Under the pieces are notes generated by a model. It saw nothing but the letters and a program-made list of their open reading frames with translations. It did no database searches and was not told where the DNA came from. A DNA stretch of 38,291 bases, taken from the NCBI GenBank assembly GCA_934203355.1, contig CAKPZC010000015.1, positions 1 through 38,291 on the forward strand. The letters are read 5' to 3'. The position numbers and the translations under genes were made by a program. Positions within the stretch are counted from its first letter, which is position 1. Every line of letters starts with the position of its first letter. Below, piece after piece: positions 26,287-33,626 of the stretch. This DNA comes from an uncultured Prevotella sp. GTDB lineage: Bacteria > Bacteroidota > Bacteroidia > Bacteroidales > Bacteroidaceae.

Positions 26287-27205
26287 AATCCATGTGGTTT
26301 AGACGGTTGATATTGTTGTTGCTGAGGTCAAAGAGTATTGTCTCGCTATTGGCATCGGGCCGACGACTGTCTATAGCCTTTACGGCTTCCAGGATGTCGG
26401 CAGCCGACGGCTGTCGTGTGACGATGGAGTCGTCGGGAAGAATAGGGTATTCACCATCGTAGTGCACAAAGCCTACGAACCTTCCTCCGCGAAACAGTAT
26501 GCGCCAAGAGAAGATGGGGTAGGCTGTGGACATTGGCAACCGATAAGTGGCAAGATGCTGAAGATAGGGGGCGGCGTCGCGCATGTCGAGAATTGGTTTC
26601 TGGCATTCTATGTCGGTACAGTTGCCCGTGTTGTACATCATCAGCACGCCGCGGTCGGCAGGCGGAGGCGACTGGACGAGCTGATGCAGACGGATTGTCG
26701 AGGACAACAGCAGTTTGCGGTTATGACACTCGTCGAGCATGGCATGCATAAAGTCGTCATACTGATGGCGTGTAGACTGTGTCCAGTCGCAGTCGATTTG
26801 TATCTCCCTCACGTTGTGCACATCATTGGTAGAGCTCATCTGCACCACTCGCCTCACAATAAGCCGTGCCAAAGTGCGGGGTTCGTGCTGGAGACATTCG
26901 GGCATGACAAACACGGTTGGTACAATGTCGACGCCTTGAGGCACCTTGGAGGCAAAAACAAGTGTGGCGTTGGGCACGGCTCTTCCTGCCTCGTCGTTCA
27001 CCACGTCGAAGTAGCGCAGATAAACTCTCGAAATGGAGTATTTCTTTATGAATGCCGTCTTCGTGGAGTCCATGTCGAGGGTTGTGCTCCAGTAGTAGAC
27101 CGAGCGCATGGAAGTTTTGGTCTCGTCCTTGCGGCACGAGACGAGCAATAATGCCATCAACAATATGCTGAGGCCTATTATGGCTGTTCTCTTTCCAAAT
27201 CCCAT
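26264..27205 (-). CDS. lipoprotein of unknown function, possible TIM-barrel (DUF3142-like)
   Basis: 313 residues. Signal peptide with a good lipobox LLLVSC, lipidated Cys24. The segment REIQIDCDWTQSTRHQYDDF followed by LLLSSTIRLHQL resembles the strand-helix arrangement of sugar-hydrolase-like TIM barrels and DUF3142, with a possible acidic pair D-x-D, but I cannot confirm a family. It overlaps the next gene (start 26286) by 23 bases and has its own promoter at 27241-27271. It is the first gene of a two-gene envelope operon. Confidence 0.8.
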   Translation of the reverse strand: MGFGKRTAIIGLSILLMALLLVSCRKDETKTSMRSVYYWSTTLDMDSTKTAFIKKYSISRVYLRYFDVVNDEAGRAVPNATLVFASKVPQGVDIVPTVFVMPECLQHEPRTLARLIVRRVVQMSSTNDVHNVREIQIDCDWTQSTRHQYDDFMHAMLDECHNRKLLLSSTIRLHQLVQSPPPADRGVLMMYNTGNCTDIECQKPILDMRDAAPYLQHLATYRLPMSTAYPIFSWRILFRGGRFVGFVHYDGEYPILPDDSIVTRQPSAADILEAVKAIDSRRPDANSETILFDLSNNNINRLNHMDYEKILDL

Positions 27206-27240
27206 TCCGTTCCTTTCTGCTTGTTTGCTTGATTATGTTG

Positions 27241-27271
27241 CGAATTTACGTAAAATAAGAGAAACTGCAAA
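27241..27271 (-). promoter_or_regulatory. promoter of the two-gene envelope operon
   Basis: Minus strand: TTTG (27271-27268), a 19-base gap, TAAATTCG (27248-27241), one base off TAnnTTTG. It lies about 36 bases before the ATG at 27205. Confidence 0.55.
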
Positions 27272-27384
27272 GAAAACTATTCATTTTTGCAACTTTTGGT
27301 TATCCATATACGTCAATAATCATAAACCCCGACAGTTTTTTTGAAAAAACAATAACTTAACAATTTTAAAAAGAAAGGACTAAT

Positions 27385-27702
27385 ATGATTTTTTCAACAA
27401 CTCCTACTCTTGAGGGACATCCAATACGCGAGTATCGCGGAGTGGTGACAGGCGAGACCATCATCGGTGCCAATGTGTTCAAGGATTTTATGGCTGGCAT
27501 ACGCGACTTCTTTGGCGGACGCAGCGGTACCTACGAGAAAGTGTTGCGCGAGGCAAAGGACACGGCTATGAACGAGATGGCAGAGCGCGCCGAGAAAATG
27601 GGCTGCAACGCCATCGTAGGCATAGACCTCGACTACGAGACGGTGGGCGAGAGCGGGTCTATGCTTATGGTGACGTGCAGCGGAACGGCTGTGGTTATCT
27701 AA
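27385..27702 (+). CDS. YbjQ/UPF0145 family protein
   Basis: 105 residues, complete. The family pattern is plain: [20 protein letters not shown] near the N-terminus, then [31 protein letters not shown] and a final [13 protein letters not shown] strand. YbjQ proteins are small oligomeric rings annotated as heavy-metal-binding, though their role is not settled. A purine-rich AAAGAAAGGA precedes the ATG. It is convergent with the SPFH operon, sharing a short hairpin. Confidence 0.93.
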   Translation: MIFSTTPTLEGHPIREYRGVVTGETIIGANVFKDFMAGIRDFFGGRSGTYEKVLREAKDTAMNEMAERAEKMGCNAIVGIDLDYETVGESGSMLMVTCSGTAVVI

Positions 27703-27704
27703 CA

Positions 27705-27727
27705 TAACACACACGCCTCGTGTGTTA
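27705..27727. terminator. possible shared terminator hairpin
   Basis: TAACACAC (27705-27712) / GTGTGTTA (27720-27727), loop of 7. It starts 2 bases after the ybjQ-type stop and its right arm contains the stop codon of the convergent DUF1648 gene. No T run, so termination strength is doubtful. Confidence 0.4.
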
Positions 27728-28237
27728 AGCGAGCAGCCTTGTGGCTATTGTCGCCGCAAGGCTGGCTACACACATCATGCCGAGGGCAATAGCAAAGAGA
27801 GGACTCAGCATCTCCATGCCCGAGTAGACTATCGCGTAGCTTAGCATTATTATGCCCAAATCCATGATATAAGCCCAACACACCGCCACTTTCGCCTGCC
27901 GAATGTTGGTTATCTTTGTGCCAGAGTCGATCATGTCGGATGGGCGGTAGACGGAATACATATAGTATATGGACAAGGCTGTGCAGACGGCTCCCACAAG
28001 CAGCAGCCAGTAAGGGCTTCCGTGCACGTCGGCTATGCCGGCATAGTTGTAGTGGGTGGGGATAGGATGCCCACCCGACTTCACTACCTTAGCCACTATG
28101 CTCGCCCACAAGCCGAGTAGCAGCGTGCCTATGATTATCTCCATGCCGGTGTTTACCCATGTGCGCTGTAGTTGTATGCTGGGGTTTGTGCGGGGCGAGT
28201 TGTGCCGGCAGAACAATTTCATGATTATTGTTTTCAT
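27725..28237 (-). CDS. DUF1648 membrane protein
   Basis: 170 residues. A basic N-terminus (1-30) is followed by four hydrophobic helices (about 32-50, 75-93, 117-135, 146-165). The DUF1648 signature is between helices 1 and 2: HPIPTHYNYAGIADVHGSP. The domain also occurs in SdpI-type immunity proteins, but this protein lacks the rest of SdpI. Last gene of the SPFH operon (33 bases after the ribbon-helix-helix gene). An in-frame Met five codons in is an alternative start. Function unknown. Confidence 0.85.
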   Translation of the reverse strand: MKTIIMKLFCRHNSPRTNPSIQLQRTWVNTGMEIIIGTLLLGLWASIVAKVVKSGGHPIPTHYNYAGIADVHGSPYWLLLVGAVCTALSIYYMYSVYRPSDMIDSGTKITNIRQAKVAVCWAYIMDLGIIMLSYAIVYSGMEMLSPLFAIALGMMCVASLAATIATRLLA

Positions 28238-28270
28238 TTTGTTTTTCTTGTTTTTGGGTGGTGGGGGTTA

Positions 28271-28465
28271 TTATTCGGTTTCTTCTGATTTCGTCCGCCG
28301 TTTCTTTGGCAGTCGTCCGTTCTTGCGCAGGGCCTCGGCTATTATCCATTGCAGCTGTCCGTTTGTGCTGCGAAACTCGTCGGCGGCCCACGCCTCGATG
28401 GCTTCCATCGTGGCGGTGTCCACGCGTAGGACGAAACTCTTGGTGGCGGTTTCTTTTTTTGCCAT
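28271..28465 (-). CDS. Arc-type ribbon-helix-helix protein
   Basis: 64 residues. KSFVLRVDTATMEAIEAWAAD has the beta-strand plus first helix of Arc/MetJ repressors, then RSTNGQLQWIIAEALRKNGR the second helix; the ends are strongly basic (LPKKRRTK). It is likely a dimeric DNA-binding protein. It sits 20 bases after the SPFH gene and before the DUF1648 gene, so it may regulate this operon; the inverted repeat at 29555-29587 in the operon's promoter region is a candidate site (inference). There is no toxin-like partner. Confidence 0.88.
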   Translation of the reverse strand: MAKKETATKSFVLRVDTATMEAIEAWAADEFRSTNGQLQWIIAEALRKNGRLPKKRRTKSEETE

Positions 28466-28485
28466 CGTTTTTTCTCGTTTTTTTT

Positions 28486-29466
28486 TTAATGGTTTAGGGT
28501 TCCGGTGTTGACAACTGGCTGTGCCGAGTCGTCGCCGCAGAGCACCACGAGCAGGTTGCTCACCATAGCTGCCTTCTTGTCGTCGTCGAGCTCCACAATG
28601 TCCTCGCTACTTAGTTTGTCGAGAGCCATTTTCACCATCGACACAGCTCCCTCCACAATCTTCTCGCGTGCCGAAATGATGGCGTCGGCCTGCTGGCGGC
28701 GCAACATCACGGCTGCAATCTCAGGGGCATAGGCGAGATAGTTGATGCGCGCTTCCACCACTTCTATACCTGCCATGCTCAGCCGCTCGTCGAGCTTTTG
28801 TTCGAGCTGTCGGTTTATTTCGTCGGCACCGTCGCGAAGGGTGAGTTCCTTGCTGCCCGACTCATTATTGTCGTAAGCATAGAGTCCTGCCACCTGGCGT
28901 AGGGCGGCGTCGCTCTGTGTCTTTACAAAGTTCTCGAAGGCAAGCATTACATTAGACACGCTTGTGCCAATCTGAACTCCATTCTGCTGCGCTGCTCCGC
29001 TCTGTGCCATTGTCTGCGAGTCAATCTCAAACATTGCTTTATAGGTGTCCTTAAGTTTCCATACAAGCACCAAGCCTATCATAACCGGGTTGCCTGTCTT
29101 GTCATTCACCTTGATGGGTTCTGCATCGAGGTTACGTGCGCGCAGCGACAGCTTCTTGGTGTTGATGAAAGGGTTCACCCACGAGTAGCCCACCTTGGCA
29201 AATGTGCCCTTGTAGCTGCCGAAGAACATCATCACGCGTGCCTCGCCCGGTTCGAGCATAACGAAGCCTGCCCATATAATCATGGTGGCTACGAACACAG
29301 AGAAGCCTATGACTATAGCAGTCACCCACAACTGGCTGCCACCGTCGCTCTGCACGAAGCCCATAACTATCATTGCTACACTCAATAGTGTCAACACGAT
29401 GTTGACTGCAAGCATGGCGAATCCGCTAAATGTCATGCCCTTAAACTCAAATTCCTTGTTCTCCAT
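28486..29466 (-). CDS. SPFH/Band 7 domain membrane protein
   Basis: 326 residues. Two N-terminal membrane helices (about 13-38 and 46-68) are followed by the SPFH core: LEPGEARVMMFFGSYKGTFAKVGYSWVNPF, PVMIGLVLVWKLKDTYKAMF, and VEARINYLAYAPEIAAVMLRRQQADAIISARE, the usual end of the core leading to a coiled coil. Stomatin/flotillin-like proteins form membrane microdomain scaffolds. First gene of an operon with the Arc-type and DUF1648 genes, with a consensus promoter at 29521-29550. Confidence 0.93.
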   Translation of the reverse strand: MENKEFEFKGMTFSGFAMLAVNIVLTLLSVAMIVMGFVQSDGGSQLWVTAIVIGFSVFVATMIIWAGFVMLEPGEARVMMFFGSYKGTFAKVGYSWVNPFINTKKLSLRARNLDAEPIKVNDKTGNPVMIGLVLVWKLKDTYKAMFEIDSQTMAQSGAAQQNGVQIGTSVSNVMLAFENFVKTQSDAALRQVAGLYAYDNNESGSKELTLRDGADEINRQLEQKLDERLSMAGIEVVEARINYLAYAPEIAAVMLRRQQADAIISAREKIVEGAVSMVKMALDKLSSEDIVELDDDKKAAMVSNLLVVLCGDDSAQPVVNTGTLNH

Positions 29467-29520
29467 AATCGTTTTTTGTTTATTAGTTGATGTTTCTATA
29501 ATGATATTATTTTGATATTA

Positions 29521-29550
29521 CAAATATATCGAAAAATCTCTATATGGCAA
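29521..29550 (-). promoter_or_regulatory. promoter of the SPFH operon
   Basis: Minus strand: TTG (29550-29548), a 19-base gap, TATATTTG (29528-29521), about 55 bases before the ATG at 29466. Confidence 0.65.
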
Positions 29551-29554
29551 TGGA

Positions 29555-29587
29555 TTTTTCAAGAAATTTTCTGTTTTTCTTGAAAAA
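29555..29587. promoter_or_regulatory. inverted repeat between divergent promoters (candidate operator)
   Basis: TTTTTCAAGAAA (29555-29566) / TTTCTTGAAAAA (29576-29587), perfect 12-bp arms around 9 bases. It lies just upstream of the SPFH promoter -33 element and 5 bases before the -7 box of the divergent small gene, so a protein bound here could control both. Confidence 0.55.
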
Positions 29588-29592
29588 ATAAG

Positions 29593-29600
29593 TACATTTG
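29593..29600 (+). promoter_or_regulatory. -7 box for the small helicase-associated-domain gene
   Basis: TACATTTG fits TAnnTTTG. The -33 position has only TTTTCTG. The ATG is 62 bases downstream at 29662. Confidence 0.5.
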
Positions 29601-29661
29601 CCATATAATACATGGTTGATTGCAACCGACACATTACTTATATACAAAAAAAGAATAAGAC

Positions 29662-29877
29662 ATGACAACAAACGAACGCAACTGGATGGCTAACTACAAC
29701 GCACTAAAGGAATATATCTATGCCAACAGACATCTGCCAGACAAAAGAAAAGTGGAAAACCGGGGACTGCTCAACTGGTGGAAGTATAACAAAAAAAGAA
29801 TAAAACTCGGAAAAATAGATGAACAGAAAATAAGGATGCTACAGGAATTAAGCGATATGAGAAATATGGAGAAATAA
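29662..29877 (+). CDS. small single helicase-associated (HA) domain protein
   Basis: 71 residues. The whole protein is one HA-like domain (PF03457 type): WMANYNALKEYIYANRHLPD, then GLLNWWKYNKKRIKLGKIDE and KIRMLQEL. The W..Y..L..Y and Lx.WW pattern is characteristic. HA domains usually occur in tandem at the end of large helicases and may bind nucleic acid; a free-standing copy has no known role. Its own promoter is divergent from the SPFH operon. Confidence 0.75.
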   Translation: MTTNERNWMANYNALKEYIYANRHLPDKRKVENRGLLNWWKYNKKRIKLGKIDEQKIRMLQELSDMRNMEK

Positions 29878-29896
29878 AACAATAGGTGGATAAATG

Positions 29897-29990
29897 TATT
29901 CTTAAAATTACTGTAATACCTATGAAATCTTGGAGGCATAATTTTGCCACCGAAAAGAAATAAACAGGCATAACAGTAATTTCAAGAATA
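29897..29990. repeat. 94-bp imperfect inverted repeat (MITE-like or structured RNA)
   Basis: Arms 29897-29914 (TATTCTTAAAATTACTGT) and 29973-29990 (ACAGTAATTTCAAGAATA) differ at one position out of 18, and a weaker pairing continues inward (ACCT with AGGC). The loop holds a second small palindrome around GGCATAATTTTGCC. It lies between the HA-domain gene and pabB. Confidence 0.7.
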
Positions 29991-30017
29991 AAAAAGTGAA
30001 GAGTTTAAAAATTTTTG

Positions 30018-30033
30018 GTAGCCATGTGGCTAC
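30018..30033. terminator. terminator hairpin after pabB
   Basis: GTAGCC-ATGT-GGCTAC begins 2 bases past the pabB stop. Read on the minus strand it is followed by CAAAAATTTTT. On the plus strand it is followed by TTTATTCTAT, so it may also end transcripts from the HA-domain gene. Confidence 0.6.
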
Positions 30034-30034
30034 T

Positions 30035-31066
30035 TTATTCTATAGGCAGATAAACCTTCTGCACCACTTCGTCATATTCCTTGTGGCAATCGCTCTTGGC
30101 TGTGATGCCTCCGCCTGCCTTGAATGACAGGCCGTGTTCGTCCTCTTCGACGAACCTAATCATCACAGCTGAGTTGAGATTGCCATTGCTGTATATGCCC
30201 ATGATGCCGGTGTAGAAACCGCGTTCGTAGTCTTCAGCCTCGTGTATTATCTCCACCGTCTTCTTCTTAGGAGCACCAGTGATGGAGCCAGCTGGCAGTT
30301 GTGTGGCTATTATTTCGCCCAGATGCTCGCGATAGTCGATAGGCAAGAGTCCGCTTATCTCCGAACTTGTTTGCAGAATGTCGCCCTTGTTGGTGTGGAG
30401 CGTGTCGATGTAGCGATATTTGTCGACTCTCACCTCGGATGCCACTCTACTCAAGTCGTTGCGTATAAGGTCTACGATGGTGGCGTGTTCGGCAGCCTCC
30501 TTAGGGTCGTCGATAAGCGTTTGGGCAGCGTTGGGCAGAGCGGCGTCGATAGTTCCCTTCATGGGGTAGGAATAGATGCGGTGGTTGTGGATTCTAAGGA
30601 ATCTCTCGGGCGAGAAACACACAAAGCGTCTGCCCTGTTTTCTCTCCCCCCTAAGCATCAGCTTATACTTGCCATTTGAGTGGGCGAATATGTCTTCGAG
30701 CGATAGATTGCAGTCTACTGGCACCCGGCATGTGAGGTTGGCGAGATAGCTGTTGCCAGCCAGCATGTTGTTGCGTACTATGTCGAAACTCCTCTTATAG
30801 TCGTCATACAATGGAGCATCAACCTCCCATTCTACTGTGGGTGGGAGTCTACGCGCGGTTGCTGGCTCGTTGGCGTTTTTGCCGTCTTCATAGACCTCGT
30901 TGCCCTTATAGTTGCTTGTTCCCTCGAAATCGTAAAGGCATTCCTTGGGATTAACCTCCGACAGTCGACGAATATAAGCATCGTCACCATTATAGTTGAC
31001 AACGAAGATAAATGGCGTGTCTTCCTTTGCAAGAAGATTAATGCTGTTGATGATTTCTTGTTTCAT
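30035..31066 (-). CDS. pabB: aminodeoxychorismate synthase component I-like (PabB) chorismate-binding enzyme
   Basis: Converts chorismate with ammonia to aminodeoxychorismate for folate synthesis. 343 residues, the compact form without the long N-terminal domain. The chorismate-binding core is intact: PMKGTID, where the Lys marks PabB rather than TrpE (which has Ala there); then LIRNDLSRVAS, GSITGAPKKKTVEIIHEAE, GFYTGIMGIYSNG, and the C-terminal KAGGGITAKSDCHKEYDEV. No pabA or pabC lies next to it, so amidotransferase and lyase would be encoded elsewhere. It follows the M1 aminopeptidase gene after 24 bases and ends at a hairpin. Confidence 0.9.
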   Translation of the reverse strand: MKQEIINSINLLAKEDTPFIFVVNYNGDDAYIRRLSEVNPKECLYDFEGTSNYKGNEVYEDGKNANEPATARRLPPTVEWEVDAPLYDDYKRSFDIVRNNMLAGNSYLANLTCRVPVDCNLSLEDIFAHSNGKYKLMLRGERKQGRRFVCFSPERFLRIHNHRIYSYPMKGTIDAALPNAAQTLIDDPKEAAEHATIVDLIRNDLSRVASEVRVDKYRYIDTLHTNKGDILQTSSEISGLLPIDYREHLGEIIATQLPAGSITGAPKKKTVEIIHEAEDYERGFYTGIMGIYSNGNLNSAVMIRFVEEDEHGLSFKAGGGITAKSDCHKEYDEVVQKVYLPIE

Positions 31067-31090
31067 ATTCGTTGGATGGAAGAAAAATTA

Positions 31091-33568
31091 TTAGCGTCGC
31101 TCCCTCTCTCTCATCAGGGAGTAGGCATTCTCCTTAATCTTGTTCATTAGTTTTTCGGGGTAGTTGGGATGCTCATTGATAAACGTCTCTACTATCTGGC
31201 GTGCCTCGGTGCTGTGGTGTCCAGCCAGTAGCGACGAAAGCCAATATCCGGGGAAGAAGATGTCGCCAGTTTGCTGCACATCGACTAAAGCGTCGAGTCC
31301 AGGACGTAGATAAGAGTTATTGAAAGGCTCGCGTGTGCGGTCGTTGAGCAGTCGCAACACATAAGCAGTCCAGGGTTCAATGCGTCGGTTTTCGGCTTTG
31401 AGCAAAGATTCAAACAATTGCGACTGAGCCTTTCTATCCGGCGTGCAGGCACGTGCTATGAAGTCGAACTTGCGTTGCTCGTCCCCGTCGTTGAGCCGTG
31501 AGCGTTGTGTTTGCAATATCTCCTGCCACTGGTTCGGCTTGAGAATGGCGAGCCTGTATGCCATCTGCGAGTAGTCGGTGGTGGAGAGCAGAGGGTCGGA
31601 TTGAGCAGCCCACACATTATATAGGGAGTCGGTAGTGGCAGCATCGGTTGTGGAGTTGTAGAGAAGCCTTACGATGCGTTGCTTCACCGATGCAGTCTGC
31701 TGCGAGCGATACTCCTGCCACATTATGCGTTCCTGCTCGTGGCGACGGTTGTTGTCCATGTCGGCGATAGCCCTTCCCCAATAATCCACCAGTTGCGAGG
31801 CTATGAGTGCATTGCTCTCCACCTTGAGCCACGAGTGCATGGTCGAGGCAAATGTCTCGGCTTCGATGCCGCCAGCAAGGAAGTTCTCGTGAAGGTTCAT
31901 GGCGAGCGCAAATCGGCGCAAGTCGTTGGTTGGCGGTTGCAGACGCTTGTTGCAGTCGATGACAAAGAGTCCGTAGCCTGAGCCGTCGGCGTTGGGGATG
32001 ATGAAGTCGGGACGCTTGGGCAGGGCAATCGTCTTTGTTTCGCCCTGCATGTTCACGGGGATTGACGTTGTGTAGACGCGGCAATCCCCGTCGTCGTTTG
32101 TCCCGTCTGTGTATATGGCGTCCACCGTGAACGACTGCTGCCATGTCAGTCGGCGTCCGTATGGATCGCTTTGCTTCACTATGAGTAGTCCGTTGTTCCA
32201 CTCTGTGGTCACGGTGGGCATGCCCTTTTGTTTCACCCACGCCTCGCTGAAGTCCCTTAGGTGGGCTTCGGGAGCATGTCGGTCGAGAATGCCGATAAGC
32301 TCGTCCCATGTGGCGTTGGCATAGGCATATTTCTTTAGATACTCCTGTAGTCCGCTGCGGAATCGCTCTGCCCCCATCAGCTCCTCGAGCTTGCGCATCA
32401 TCACTGGCGACTTCTGATATATAATGTTGCCATAGAGCAGTCCGGCAGAATTGAGGTTATCGAGACTCTGTTGTATGGGGTGGGTGCCAGGTGTGCGCTC
32501 GGTGGCGAGGGCGCGAGTCTGATACATGCGTAGGAAGTTCAGGTTGTGGTTCACGTCGGGATAGAGTTGTCTGGCAATCTTCGACGCGAGGAAATTGGCA
32601 AACACCTCCTTGGTCCACACATCGTTGAACCACCTCATCGTGACGTCGTCGCCAAACCAGCAATGGGCGGTCTCGTGGGCTATGAGTTCCACGCGTGTTT
32701 GCAGTTCTTCGGGAGTAGGGTGTTCGCCGAGGAAAATCTCATGGTCGGTGAACTGTATTGCCCCCGGATGCTCCATGCCTCCAAACTGATAGCCAGGCAA
32801 CACCACAAAACCGTAGGAGGAGAAAGGATATTTGATGCCAGTGTAGTCCTCGAACCATCTTATGGAGTGTTCGGCAATGTCGAACACGTTGTCGAGCTGT
32901 GCAACCTTCTTGGGGTCGGTCTCGCGGTAGAGGGCTGTGAGAGTCCTACCATTGCGCACAGCAGTCTGCTTTTGATATTTTCCTGCCACAAACGAGAATA
33001 GATAGGTGGGTATGCGTTCGGTGGCTACCGACGCCATCGATTCCCACCCCTCGGGCACATTAAGCTTCACGTTGAACAAAGCCTTGAGGTCGGGCTGATC
33101 GAAACATGGGAACACGGAGCGTGCATGGTCGGGCACAAAGAGCGTGTACATATAGTCGGCATTGCGGTTGAGCGACTTGTTGCCGCTCACAAAACTCAGG
33201 GTAATGGAGTTGCCGGTGCGCTTCAAAGCTTTGCGTGGCAGGATGATATGCTCGTTGCGCCAGTCGAGAGTCATGTTTTTGCCGTTGACAACGGCGTTGC
33301 CGTCAAACTGCGAGGGCGAGCCTTGGAAGTCGAGTTGCAAGTCGTCTTTCATTCTCTTGCAGTCGAAAGTGATAGTAGCCTTGCCCCTTACTGGAGCAGT
33401 TTTTGATGTCGGAATGTCGAACGTCAGGTTGTATGCCACGTTGCTGACAGCAGCTGTTCGCGCAATGGCGAGTTCGTGGCTCACTCCGTTGTTTATCTCT
33501 ATTGCCATCGCTGTCTGCGGCGAAAGGCAGAGTGTGGCGGCTATGAGTAGGGTTGAAATTCTTTTCAT
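31091..33568 (-). CDS. M1-family aminopeptidase (exported)
   Basis: Zinc metallopeptidase removing N-terminal residues from peptides. 825 residues. Signal peptide about 1-22 (ends QTAMA), so it acts in the periplasm or outside. The exopeptidase motif is GGMEHPG (263-269; GAMEN equivalent). The zinc site is H298-E-T-A-H302, with the third ligand E321 exactly 18 residues on. A long helical C-terminal domain follows (about 540-825). It lies 58 bases downstream of umuC and 24 bases upstream of pabB. Confidence 0.95.
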   Translation of the reverse strand: MKRISTLLIAATLCLSPQTAMAIEINNGVSHELAIARTAAVSNVAYNLTFDIPTSKTAPVRGKATITFDCKRMKDDLQLDFQGSPSQFDGNAVVNGKNMTLDWRNEHIILPRKALKRTGNSITLSFVSGNKSLNRNADYMYTLFVPDHARSVFPCFDQPDLKALFNVKLNVPEGWESMASVATERIPTYLFSFVAGKYQKQTAVRNGRTLTALYRETDPKKVAQLDNVFDIAEHSIRWFEDYTGIKYPFSSYGFVVLPGYQFGGMEHPGAIQFTDHEIFLGEHPTPEELQTRVELIAHETAHCWFGDDVTMRWFNDVWTKEVFANFLASKIARQLYPDVNHNLNFLRMYQTRALATERTPGTHPIQQSLDNLNSAGLLYGNIIYQKSPVMMRKLEELMGAERFRSGLQEYLKKYAYANATWDELIGILDRHAPEAHLRDFSEAWVKQKGMPTVTTEWNNGLLIVKQSDPYGRRLTWQQSFTVDAIYTDGTNDDGDCRVYTTSIPVNMQGETKTIALPKRPDFIIPNADGSGYGLFVIDCNKRLQPPTNDLRRFALAMNLHENFLAGGIEAETFASTMHSWLKVESNALIASQLVDYWGRAIADMDNNRRHEQERIMWQEYRSQQTASVKQRIVRLLYNSTTDAATTDSLYNVWAAQSDPLLSTTDYSQMAYRLAILKPNQWQEILQTQRSRLNDGDEQRKFDFIARACTPDRKAQSQLFESLLKAENRRIEPWTAYVLRLLNDRTREPFNNSYLRPGLDALVDVQQTGDIFFPGYWLSSLLAGHHSTEARQIVETFINEHPNYPEKLMNKIKENAYSLMRERERR

Positions 33569-33620
33569 AATTTTGAATTTTGAGTTTTGAATTTTGAATT
33601 ATCGCTATGCGATTTTGAAT
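33569..33620. repeat. A/T-rich iterated spacer before the aminopeptidase gene
   Basis: The motif TTTTGAAT is repeated about four times in 33569-33600. It is followed by a hairpin ATCGC-TAT-GCGAT (33601-33613) and one more TTTTGAATT. It fills the gap between umuC and the M1 gene; no consensus promoter is seen in it. Confidence 0.7.
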
Positions 33621-33626
33621 TCCTTA

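Noticed and set aside
28271..28465. Toxin-antitoxin pair
   Set aside because: The ribbon-helix-helix protein could be an antitoxin, but its neighbours are SPFH and DUF1648 membrane proteins and no small toxin gene is present.
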